Shown one piece after another: positions 10,463 to 21,605 of a stretch of 64,000 bases of DNA. How positions within the stretch are numbered: the first letter of the stretch is position 1; every line of letters begins with the position of its first letter. The DNA lies in the NCBI GenBank assembly GCA_021030905.1, contig JAGFMI010000001.1, forward strand, positions 124,001-188,000. Direction: 5' to 3'. A program made the translations under genes and the position numbers. The DNA is from Pyrenula massariospora (Eukaryota; Ascomycota; Eurotiomycetes; Pyrenulales; Pyrenulaceae). A model generated the notes under the pieces. That model was not told the origin of the DNA, searched no databases, and saw only the letters and a program-made list of their open reading frames with translations.

Positions 10463-12403
10463 ATTGGAAAATGGATGCTTCAAAGAATCAACTAGTTTAG
10501 TTTTGATATTTGTGAGGTGTTCAAGAATGTGGTGGAAAGTGCCTGAGGCCGTTGCTAAATCAGGCCGGTGAAGCGACCGAAAATAGCCGCCAGGGGTCAG
10601 TCAATTCGCCTGGGAATGTGGACTGCTCCCTAAAGAAAGTAAGGCCCGTTGGCCGAGTAGTTTGGCTAGAAGCAATGAACAAAAGTCAAGCCAGACAACT
10701 AACACGCAACTCGAGAGAGGAGAAGAAGAGGTTTTGAAGGATGCTGAGCGGTAGAGAGGGGGCTGGATTGGTGGGCACGGTTCACGATACTACGCTAGGA
10801 TGCCCCCGCAGCTTTCGCGACAGCGACTAGGTCCTCAAAGGCGCCTCAAAGGCGCCAATGTCGACGATAGGCATTGTTTCTACTATCGTGAGAAGCGTTT
10901 AGAGATCCTACCATATCGTGATGCAATCATACTCGACTGACCTAGCAGCTGAGAGACAATCAAAAAACATTTTGTCAAACAACGTCGGCACATAGGGACG
11001 CGACCTCGACGCGTCGCCCGCGATCTCATCACGTGCCCACTTTCTCCGACTCGGGTCAAGGCGAACTGCTGGACCGGTTTAGAAGGGGGCTTTTCCAGCC
11101 CGTTCCAACATTTTCAGTCTGATAGCCATACCGCTTGGCCCATGCATCACCTAGAGCATTTTCAAAGCCTACTAGCAGCTCATCGTCACCGATCTAACAT
11201 TGGCGCGGAAAGCTACTGCAGACAATGTCCTGTCCTGTATGAGACATACTGAGCCGAGGATCCAAGATGCCCAAGCTCCCCGAGGACTTTGTGCTTATCG
11301 CCTCTAAGGCTCCCAAATGTTACCCAAAAGCCCGTCACCTTTGTGGATGTATTATTGCTCGTCTCCGATCTCAACGTGAAGGGGGTATTTGTGCTAGACT
11401 TTATAGGAGAGGCATTTTGTGACTTGGGCTGAACCAGGAGACCTACAAGGTATTTGTATGAGCAAGCCGGGTCTGAGATATCTTCTCGCTGCTCAATTAC
11501 ACAAGACAATTTGTTAGAGAGGAGCTACTGGCAACCGATTTTACCGTAGACTTTTTGGAACGGCGGACCCTAGAACATCTCATAGGTATTCGAAGACGGG
11601 TAGCTGTTGGGTCGCGGCGTAGGAAGTTGTCGCTATCATCTTCGGTCATAAGGCTGACTCAATGTAGCTCGTTGGAGCAGTCTCAAGGACGAACCATGAC
11701 CTATGGTAAGTTGCATATCGCTTGCAGGTGCATATTAGCAAAGGGCACAGAGCTGCCTTTAACGTAGTCTGCTCTGTTATAGGCTTTGCGGATACTGAGA
11801 AATTGGAGATGGAGACTCGGTGCCACTCTGTCATGGGGGCTATTGGCAGGCGCCGGTTGCGACATCGAGGTCTCGTGGTGCTGAATTTTCTTTGTCCGCG
11901 GCGGGAGATTGTGTTTAGAGCCGGGGGGATCATTCCTGTGCAGAGCGTGAAACCAGTGAGCGAGGTTTGTTTTGGACAAATGGTGCACGGCAGCGACGCT
12001 AACCCCATCAGGACCTTATCTGTGCCCCCCAGCCATTTTTCTCCTCCAAAAAGCTTCATCCCGAGCCAAGGCAGGATCGAGCTTCGCACCACCTTGCCTT
12101 TTATCTCGTCCCGCTTCAACCACCTCCACCTCCACCTCCCCCATTCTTCTACCATCTGGTAGACGTCGCTCGCTTAGTGCTTGTCGCTGGCTTCTTTCTG
12201 TTTCGCCCTCTTGTATACTCCGGCTTCCTCTTCTCATTCGTTCCGCGCTGTCGGGGACAGCTTTCTCTCCGCCCGTTTTGATTGAGACCCCACCCGCGAT
12301 CCGAACTTCCACGCCTACCTCAACAAACTGTCCAGCCCAACTATCCGAAATTTTTCCCTACGTTGTGAAAACTCACGAGCCTCCGATAGGCACCTCGCTC
12401 GCT
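10463..12403. other. Divergent intergenic region, Whi5/Nrm1-like gene and metallopeptidase
   Basis: About 1.9 kb with no convincing gene. The left half carries MCB/E2F-like elements described separately. The right end, close to 12404, is pyrimidine-rich and Ser/Pro-coding-like in several frames, consistent with a long leader of the metallopeptidase gene. Confidence 0.55.
10813..11014. promoter_or_regulatory. Cluster of MCB/E2F-like sites upstream of the Whi5/Nrm1-like gene
   Basis: Seen directly: TTTCGCGA at 10813-10820, a tandem 11-bp repeat CCTCAAAGGCG at 10833-10854 creating two GGCGCC sites, ACGCGA at 10998-11003 and a perfect ACGCGT at 11009-11014. ACGCGT is the MCB and CGCGAAA-like words are SCB/E2F-like. 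They lie 350-550 bp upstream of the start at 10462. Family knowledge: yeast NRM1 is an MBF target and feeds back on MBF. The regulation here is inferred. Confidence 0.45.
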
Positions 12404-15023
12404 ATGCCCTTCTTCAAAGACATTAAAGACTTCAGAGACCTCCGCCGCCGTTCCAGAGCGAGCTTCCGAACCACGGACTCGTCCTCCGGTTCCAACGGGA
12501 CGGTGCCAACGGCCAAATCCACATCTACCCTTAATTCTTCCTATGGCGCTGTTACTCCTCCGAAATTAAATGGCATCAATGGATCAACACCTAATCTGAC
12601 CACGATTAAATCACCCGAAACGTCGCCTCCGCCCATCCCTCCCTCACGACCTCCTCCGATTCCCAGCTACTCAAACCGCAACAGTGTCATCGTTAGTCTT
12701 CCCTTCTGATTTTGTTCCCTCAAGACTGTAATTTTTTAATACGGTTCGAGCTCGCTAATCTGAGAGCAGGGTCTCACCCCATCTGGCTCAAGCAGTACCA
12801 TGAAAACAGTTGTTCCTGATATCAAGCCACACGAACCATACGTCAGGTCCATCAAAAATAACAGCAATGTGAGTCAGCCGTGCCATCTGTATTGAGAACC
12901 GTGTGATCTTACCAAGGCTCCAGGTATTTCAGAAAATCATCCTCATCACAGGGCAGATTGGACCCGACCCAGATATAAAGCAGTATGATGGTACTCTTAC
13001 AATTTTCCATGACGCAAACGGCCAAGTCTGCCCGCCGACTGCGTGGCTAGTTTCCGCTTCATATTTCAAAGCGTTGGTGTATCTGACGCCCGGCTGGAAC
13101 AACCTACGCCTCGAATTTACCTCTCCAGCCTTGTCTCGGACCCAGCATCTTATTTTCTCTTCCGAGATGAGGATTCATTACGTACCTCTGAACAACGCAC
13201 CCCCGCTTGACCTGGTGATACTCCTCGGATCGGATTCACCGGGGACATTTAATGCCGTTCCAGAAAGATTACAAAGAGAGGGCAACGACCTCGCAGTCGC
13301 TATTCGGAAATATAGAATGGCTGCGCATTTATGGCAAGCCTTTACGGCTGAAAATATGTTCCGTTGGGGCTTTGGTCGTAGGTGCTTCCGTCTCGATGAA
13401 GAGTGGCAGGTCAGTACCGTATCGCAGCGGGATATGGAAGCTGGGAAGATGAAGAATGAGGCCAAAATACATGTCATCCGAACCGATCATACTGTGGCCC
13501 AGCTTCGAGATATTCAAGTTGCACAACAATATACCGATGCTCAGCGAAAGGGCGAACTTTTTGACGTTGCTAAAGAAGCGGTCAAACGACATTTCAACAT
13601 GCAACCAGGGCAGAAACGATATGCAGCAGTTCTACTGTTAGACGCCCATTGGGACAACCAACTAGAGCTGATCCGAGGACATGCGGCTCTTGGTGGGTCT
13701 GGTGACGATCTATCTCTGGCAATCTTTGGCTCCCATTGCCTTCAAAGCTATCCATCGTGTATTGAGGAAGTACAGCTAGCTTTTACCGATTGCACAAGGA
13801 CAGACACCAAATACGTTGCTAACGATTGCAACGAATGTGGGAGTAATTGGGAGGCAGCGAATACTGGAATCGGGGCACATCTTCACGAGGTAGGACATCT
13901 ATTTGGGTCTCCACATCAAACATCGGGTATTATGTTGCGTGATTATACGATACTGAATCGTACCTTTGTGGCACGTGAGCCATTCTCAACGCGGACGAAA
14001 TCTCAAGGTCTCCGAGTATGTCGCGTGGAGGATGAGTGCAAATGGCACAGGCTCGATGCCCTACGGTTTCTAATACATCCCTGCTTTCGCATTCCCGGCG
14101 ACCTAGGATTGAATCCAGACAACAGCATCTCATACTTTGCCGTGGATAATGGAAAATTGATCATAAAAGCACCAACTGGAATTGCTTTCGTCGAAATCTA
14201 CCCTGAAGGTACGCCTATGGGGGAGCTGTGCAAGGCTCACATTGAGTACGTTCGGAACGGGCCAGTCGGTGTGACATACCCGCAGGAGATCTCCATCACT
14301 GAAAACGATCTTCGAGAGAAGGTGTCGCCGGAATATAAGAATAAGAAGCTTGCCATTCAAATATTTTCTAATGGCTTCGGGAAGGCATCTATTGACGATT
14401 TCTCGGGGCTGTTCTCCAAGCAACGCAAGACAAGCATCCCTTCCGATAAGAATATGCTTATGCGAACGATCTCCGACAAGCAACGCGGCTACCGAAGCAA
14501 CAAGCTTGGAAACGGCGAACTCGAGGGAAGCCAGCCGATTGAAGTCGTCTTGGATACAGCCCACACTCAGACCAAACTCCTCCGATCAATAAAGATTTAC
14601 CACGGACTAGCAGTTGATGGACTAGAATTCTGCTATGAAGACGGTGAGAGTCAGATGTTTGGAAAACGAGGAGGTACCCCCGGTGGAGACGAGTATTTAC
14701 TTGGTGAGTACAAATGGCGTATGTCGATGTTCGAAACTAAGAAGCGTTAGACACCCGCAGAGGAGAAACTTTACTTGGATTCAATGTTCGTTCTGGTGGA
14801 TGGATCGACGCCATTGAGATTGTGAGCAGTGGAGGTCGTCGTTCAGGAATGTTTGGGAATCGAGTTGGTGGATCTCTGTATGTTGATGCCTAGAATTTAC
14901 GAAAGCAGTTGACTGACGCTGGACAGACATTCTGTCATGGTTCCTCGAGGATACCACGTCGCGGGGGTTGCCGGAACTTGTGGCAATTGGCTGGACAGTT
15001 TCCAGTTGCTCGTTACACGATGA
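12404..15023 (+). CDS. Putative zinc metallopeptidase (YIL108W-like) with jacalin-like C-terminal domain
   Basis: Five exons: 12404-12691, 12770-12868, 12924-14703, 14751-14877 and 14927-15023, closing in frame to 796 residues. The first 100 residues are Ser/Thr/Pro-rich. The catalytic zinc motif HEVGHLFGSPH at residues 450-460 fits HExxHxxGxxH, with Glu451 as the likely base; SGIML shortly after may be the Met-turn of metzincins. The C-terminal exons encode a jacalin-like beta-prism (LGFNVRSGGWIDAIEI, then a final GTCGNWLDSFQLLV), a sugar-binding fold. This matches fungal proteins annotated as zinc metalloproteinases like yeast YIL108W; substrates are unknown. No signal peptide is seen, so it is probably intracellular. 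The third exon could instead begin nine bases later at 12933. Without the last two introns the frame would stop at 14750 and lose most of the lectin domain. Confidence 0.88.
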
Positions 15024-18000
15024 AATATCTTGAACGCATTTTGGAGGCTCAATTTCCGAGTTTGAGCCATACTGCCTACATTCGAAGGTTAAGCACGTGG
15101 CCCAGTCGAAGCTAATGGGTTAATGAAGGGCTGCAAACGGCACAAATCGTTTGACGTGCTCGGTCAGCCCTTGTCGACACGTCTAAATTATCAATTCCTT
15201 TTTTGCATGGCGAGGCGCATTGGCACTGCATTCTTTCACTTCAGAAACAAGGTTCCAGACTTCTCGTCGGCAGAGAATATTGTACTTGATCCTTCTGTCC
15301 ATATGCACACGATTTGCACGAAAACCCAGCTAAGAAGAGGTTGAGGCTGGTAAAATTATCAGGGACATGCTGTGTGGAACGGGGGACGTCTACTGGTGTT
15401 AGAGGTATAGCATTCATGGCAAGGGCATGTACAGGGAGGCATACGCTATATAATATTAATGACATGATACCCGTATACAACATTCTCCCTATTCACTTGA
15501 CTCTTCGAAAGAAATACTCATGTCGCGGCCATTCTACAGTAGCTTCAAGATGTAGCGATCAAATTTCCTTGGGGATGATGTGGTTTAGGCACAAGCGGGT
15601 GCTGCTCTTCATTTCTTGCCTCAGTCTTATCTATCGTATGTAGAAGGTTTGCAGCTCTCCACACTGCTCAGCTGAAGCTCAAGTACTCTGATCATTATTG
15701 CGTGTTCGGAGGTTCTCGCACATCAACGGATGTGACACAGATCGAAGATCGGAGACATCGAAACAACGTCACAATGACTACCTGCTTCACCCGTAGACCC
15801 TCATCGACGGAGCCTGCATCAGATTGCAACTATGAGGATACTTCCAGTGATCTGACCCAGTATTGCCATAGCTGAACACATTAGCATCTCTAGAGCCGCG
15901 TCAGCATCTTCAGCTAAGTTGAGTCCTTTCTGCCGTTTCAGCTATGTGCGAGCAAGGCCTCTGCGAAGGCTGACGGTCTGGACATGGCCACGAACGTTGA
16001 AGGTCGGAGCGCCACACATTCTGTGCCACAAGGTGTCGATCTTTCTTAATATGGCAGCCACATGCGGCACAATCTTGCCACTGTGGCAGTGCGCTCGAAG
16101 CTCCCAAGACGGTCTAGATGTGGCTGGTGAGGTTTCGGCAGAGCTCTCTCCACGTCGGCCCCCTCATGCGCTCCACCTCGTTGAGTCTCGGAGCAATCAC
16201 AAGCACTCGATCATCGCGATGCTACTCCTGGTGCAACGGCCGACTTTTCCGACGCCGGAAAAAGCCTGCAAAAGCTTCTCATCTCTCAGCCTTCATGCCA
16301 GAGAATAACATTACATGCCAATACCACGAAACACTAGCCCTTACCATGCTTTACCAACGAGCTGACAAGCCATCCGACTACAGCCACAACAACCAATGCA
16401 AGATACCGTGAGCCTGTGGCTGGTGCTCTTACGTATCAAAGGTGGATTGTGGCCGTGCATGGACGATTCGGCATATAGAAGGCCCCGTTGTTGCGTTTTG
16501 CCGGCGATCTCGAAACATTTCACCAACCGCAGGCAGCATCTTTCTCAAACAGGGGCCCGAGATGAGACGCGCGGCCATCAAAGCTTGGCCGAAAAGACGA
16601 TGATTCCACCGGCCCTAGCCAACACGCAAATCCGGGCCATTCGGCCACGAGAAGATTAGATAATAACACCCACAATTTCGCTTGAGGTAGAACCTGGTCA
16701 GGGCTCACGGTAGCTACCGTTGAAACGTAGAGCAAAGTCTGGATTGGGCATGTTGGCAGGTCACGCACATGATTGGCTGGTTGACCCTATGCCTAATTTC
16801 GCAGGAGCTTGTGTGGAATTGCTAACGTGGACCTGGAGGAATGGCATAAACAATGATGAATGCCGAGAGATGGCTTTCTGACACACAATTTCCGCCTGGG
16901 CGTGATCACACGTGGTCCCCCATAGGTTCGTGCTATTCTCGGAATCTGAGGCGTTGGGAAGCACCAGGAAGCCATCCGCCATTCACCATACTGTTGACCC
17001 CCGGATGCGCCACACATGAGGCAAGCCCTACAGCATCGGCGGCTCAAAGACTCTTCGCATCTTTCGCTTCTCACGCCTACCAAACGACCATGTGTATCCC
17101 TCGTCCACCCCCCACACCATCCGCGATTATCAATTATGCCATGTAGTTCTATCTAAAATGTGATTTGTCCGGCGCTATCTCAAGGAGATTCGCCTACTGC
17201 CCAGCTAGTCCTGGTCTTAGATCGTCCGCATCAATAGCACGGAAGATCTTTCAATGGTGCCTGATATCGCCATCGGAGATGAGGCTGCGCAGTGCAGAGG
17301 CATTAACAGCCTTTGCTCATTATGACTTCAGCGGCAGTGTTAACTTTCCACCATCCGCGAGGATAGCCCAAAATTATGGGCGTTGCCTCGCGCCCGTTTT
17401 TGACGCCAAAGGTCGACCCCGTGAAAAGGGGCTGGCTCCCACCGCACGACGGCGCTGCATAAAAGTATCCAGAAACTTGGATTAGGAGACGGTGGTTTCT
17501 TCGGGCGTGAGTCTGCACCAGTAACCAAGGGGCCCCGTCGCTCATCGAAAACGCAACCGGGATCGCGAAGTAAAGAAGTGCATTTCTAACGAGATGCCAA
17601 TTCATTGCACGGGGGCGTAATGTTCCATACCTGTCCCGCCGTTTCAGTGGCACCAACGCCTGGGGAGGGGGGGGGGTGTAGGGCAGAGAATGGGTCGACC
17701 AGCGATTGGTAGCCCGCCATAACGGAAGCGTTACCGTACCGCCGGTTAGCAGGGCGTGTCGTGGGTCGACTTCCACCGTCTCGCTTACTCGGTCGGAGAT
17801 GCTTCACAAGCCACATCATCTGCCCGGGATACATCAGAGCGTCCAGCAGTCTCGTAGATCTGTTGGTTGAGAGTACCAGCGATCGTCGTTGGAATTTCCC
17901 CTTCACCAGAAGCCAGGTGGCGAGAAACAGCGATCATTTCCTCTGACGAGAGAGCTGTGGCCGTGCTTGCCGATGAGCTGCAGGGTTTCAGCAGGGGGTC

Positions 18001-18924
18001 CCAAACGCGTCGGAAACGGCTTTCATTGCTCGAAGGATCCAGGATTACGGGATCGAGATGGGTATGGTTTGCAGGCTAAAGGATTCGTCCAAAAAAGGAT
18101 GACTCCGAGGAGTCAAGCCACCACTACTGAGCTCGCTCGACGGGCCCTTCTAACTCAACATCGGCAAGCCGTATGTCCGAGTACCTTTACTATGGATCTG
18201 GTGGAGTCTGCTGTCGTGGCGCCATCCCCTGCACGCTCCACGCAATTTACATGCTGTATCGACGTCTCTGTGGCGTTGCCTCATTACCATCACGCTACCG
18301 TGCCCTCAATGCGTATCGAGATTGGAGACAGGCCGATGGTCGACCAGCGAGTACGGTAATGATACTGTCAGTACCGGGTCCGTCCTCTTCCTTTCAAATC
18401 AAATCGTGGCGCTACCAGCAAACCACCAGCCATTCTGGTGTGGCTTCCCACGGCGTGATCTCCCGCTTCTAGCCCCCCTGGTCATCCCAGACAACGCGTG
18501 CCTAGGCTCCCCCAGGATAAGCACCTGCTCCACTGACTCAAAGCCCTTTTCCTCTTCCATAACGCCGCCAGCATGGAAGGACTTTCTCGAACAATCATGC
18601 TTGAGGAGGCTGCTCTGCAAATATTCAATCGCGACCTCCGCGCTGCTCTCGAGTTACTCGTACTCCCAGTCTGCACCTAGGCAAGTCCGCTCAGAGCAGC
18701 CTCACGTCACCTGTGATCATCTGGACTTTCATTCATTTTCCTCTAGCCGAAAGAGCCGACCATCATTGGCAGCGTGATTTCAATTCCTTGACTGTTCTTG
18801 AGGACCCGATGTTCTTTTGAAGGCCAAATGTCATATATCACACTGTCTCACCTAAATCCCCACGAGATCCTTTGAACGACTTCCATCTGTACTTTCCCCC
18901 GTGCCGCGCAGCCAACTAGCGCAG
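15024..18924. other. Long gene-poor stretch upstream of the CP2 factor
   Basis: About 3.9 kb with no recognisable gene on either strand; the longest frames (17303-17776 minus and 17889-18359 plus) lack domains and overlap other open frames. A run of ten G lies at 17667-17676. The length suits a large regulatory region or a long leader of the transcription factor downstream, which is inference. Confidence 0.5.
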
Positions 18925-21605
18925 ATGTTCCGCACCCGGTAAGTTCGCACAGTCTTGAAATTGTTGCGGAAGAGCGTATGTTGGACAAAAACTGATAGTA
19001 GCAGGCTGAATGCGCAAAAACCCAGCGAAGAACTATATGCGGCCTTCAAGCAGAGCTTTCCCGATGTTGGGCCGGGATCGAGTGGTGGTCCAGCTGGGGA
19101 TCGTGCTGCGCAAAGATCGACTTCACTAAGTGATGCGCTCACGGACGCTCATATACCCCACAGGTACGCGCCTTTTTTATTTTCGTTTACTGCTCCCCCT
19201 TTCCTCGATACATGTCTACTGCCATTCCACCTCATGTCGATATCACCCCATCCTTGTGTCGTCCGTAGTCACGACGACATACTGACTATGGACGATATGT
19301 TCAGGACCTTCGGTGACCTCGACGACATCAAGGACCCCAACGTCACCCCCAAAGGCCTCCAAGACCAATGGCGATTCACACCGTCGATGATGGACCCAAA
19401 TTCCTTTGCCTTCGCCTCGTTCGCAAACCAGCCTCCAGGCTATTACACACCAACGCCAGGAGGTGTCAATACCCTCTACCACAGCCAGGCCGGTGACCTG
19501 CACACACTGGGCATGGGAATGAACACGCCATTATCGCTCCCGCACTCTGCACATAACCTCGCCGCGACTGACTCAACCGTGGATATGCAACATTATCAAC
19601 CCCATCACCAGGTTATGCAACCGCAAATCTTCCACAACGGGCACCCCTTTGCACAACAACAAAGCTTTGCCCCCAGCCAATTCCTTCACCATGAGGATTC
19701 TGGATATGTGGACCAGTCACCTCACAAATCACCGCCCTCGAACATGGACCTCGGCATGCCGCCTCCCGCCCACAACCAATCATTCGGAAGGCACTCGGCC
19801 AACGGCATGGCAATGCCACCGATACCGATGGGAGAAAAGTAAGCATCTGATCTCGATCCTCGCTCCTCCAGTTGCTGACAGTCACAGATTTCGATACGTG
19901 GTAACGCTGAATGCTCCAACGGCTATGATCAAGCACGCCGATGAGATACCCGTGACATATCTGAACAAGGGTCAGGCATACACAATTACTGTCATCGATT
20001 CATCACCGCTGCCTCCCGGTCCTGGTCCCATCAAATACCGCACCTTTATCCGAGTCTCGTTCGAAGACGAACAGCAAAGGTCAAAGCCTGGCGCCTGTTG
20101 GCAGCTATGGAAAGAAGGCAGAGGTACCAACGAAGCTCATCAGAGGGGAGGCAAGCTCCAAGCAGTCGAGCATGTCGATCCTAACCAAGGCGGCGACGAC
20201 GAGACTAGAAAACCTCAAGTCGAAGTCGAGAGCGCGTCGTTCGACGGTTTCTGCGTTACCTGGACTCCGAACGCTTCTACGGGTCAGGCGGACTGCCAGA
20301 TTTCTGTTCGCTTCAACTTTCTCTCTACGGACTTCAGCCACTCTAAAGGAGTCAAAGGCATACCCGTCAGGCTATGCGCGAAGACAGAAATGATCATGCC
20401 TGGTTCAAATCCACAATTAGGAGAGCCCGAGGTTTCTTTCTGCAAGGTGAAATTGTTTCGTGATCATGGAGCAGAGAGAAAGCTTTCAAATGATGTTGCT
20501 CATATCAAGAAGACCATTGATAAACTCAAACAGCAGATTGCGCAGGCCGAATCTGGACTTGGGTCATTTGGAAAACGGAAACGCACTGGTTCCATGGCTA
20601 AAGTACCGACTCTTACCGGTCGACCGGGGAAAATCGTTAAACATAAGAGAACTTGGTCGATGGATTCCGAAGGAGAGAATCCTAGTCGTCTCACTGCTGA
20701 GGAAGATCTTCATATGAAGCTGGTCACACTTCAGGACATGTTTTCTTCGCAGCGACCTGTGAGCGTTCTCTATTTGCGTGGTGAGGATGAAGATGACCCA
20801 GATCTATTTCCCGTCCACCTCATCGGCGGGGATATGGCAGAAATCCCACCACTGGTTCGTCAAGACACTTGGGAGTCAAAAAATAGTGCCGCGGAGACTA
20901 CACCCATCACTCTGGTGTCCCCTGAGCCCAGCTCACCTTCGAATGCTTCTGTTCAGCGATCAGCGGACCGAAAATCGATCGCTGTAACGCAAGTGACTTC
21001 CCTCAGCCCAGCTCAATTGACAGCACCCGACTCGTTCGCAAATCAGCATCCTACATCGACGGTGGATCAGCCTGTACGAATACCTAAAAGAGCTAGCGAA
21101 GGTGCCATCGGTGGGTGGATCGAAGCCGTTGGAGTAGACCATAGTTACCAGCCTCCTCCAGAGCCACCGATCAAGCCAGGTTCGTACCAAGTAAATGATC
21201 GCATTGAATTCGTTAGCTTACTCAATCGCAGTGGCCTGTTTTTACGCTCTCATCCATGAATCCGATCAGGAACCTCTTAACCCCTACTACCAAGCCATAT
21301 ACCTGACGCGGCGGACTGTCAGCGATCTTATCAACGGAATCGCTGCGAAAGCATCCATTGAGCCCGGCCGTATCACACGGGTAGTTCGGCAACATCCCAA
21401 AGGCTTCCACATCACTGTCGATGAAGATGTCGTTTGTGAGATTCCTGAAGGCCAAGACATGCGGGTCGTGCTTTCTAGTGTCTCATACGACGAGCCGGTT
21501 AAGAATGAATTCGTTTCGGCCGCTGACGACATTCTCGTTGATGGAGACTTTGGGATCATCGAAAATTCGACGTCGGAGGGGGTCGAATTGAAGCTCATTT
21601 ATTGA
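18925..21605 (+). CDS. CP2/grainyhead-family transcription factor
   Basis: Five exons: 18925-18938, 19005-19163, 19269-19838, 19888-21179 and 21232-21605, giving 802 residues. The first exon is only 14 bases. The DNA-binding CP2 domain starts at about residue 248 with FRYVVTLNAPTAMIKH and YLNKGQAYTITVID, and includes the SFDGFCVTW and QISVRFNFLSTDFSHSKGVKG segments. A basic, Ser-rich linker follows. The last exon encodes the C-terminal domain typical of the family (PVACFYALIH, then YYQAIYLTRRTVSDLINGI and EGQDMRVVL). Fungal members such as Neurospora csp-2 control cell-wall remodelling and conidial separation; a similar role is inferred. The residues before the CP2 domain are rich in Gln, His, Pro and Met, as in activation regions. 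The second intron is 105 bp, a multiple of three with no stop, so retention would add 35 residues. Confidence 0.92.

Noticed and set aside
17303-18359. Frames of about 156 codons on both strands
   Set aside because: No recognisable features, overlap of competing frames, and no intron signals that would extend them.
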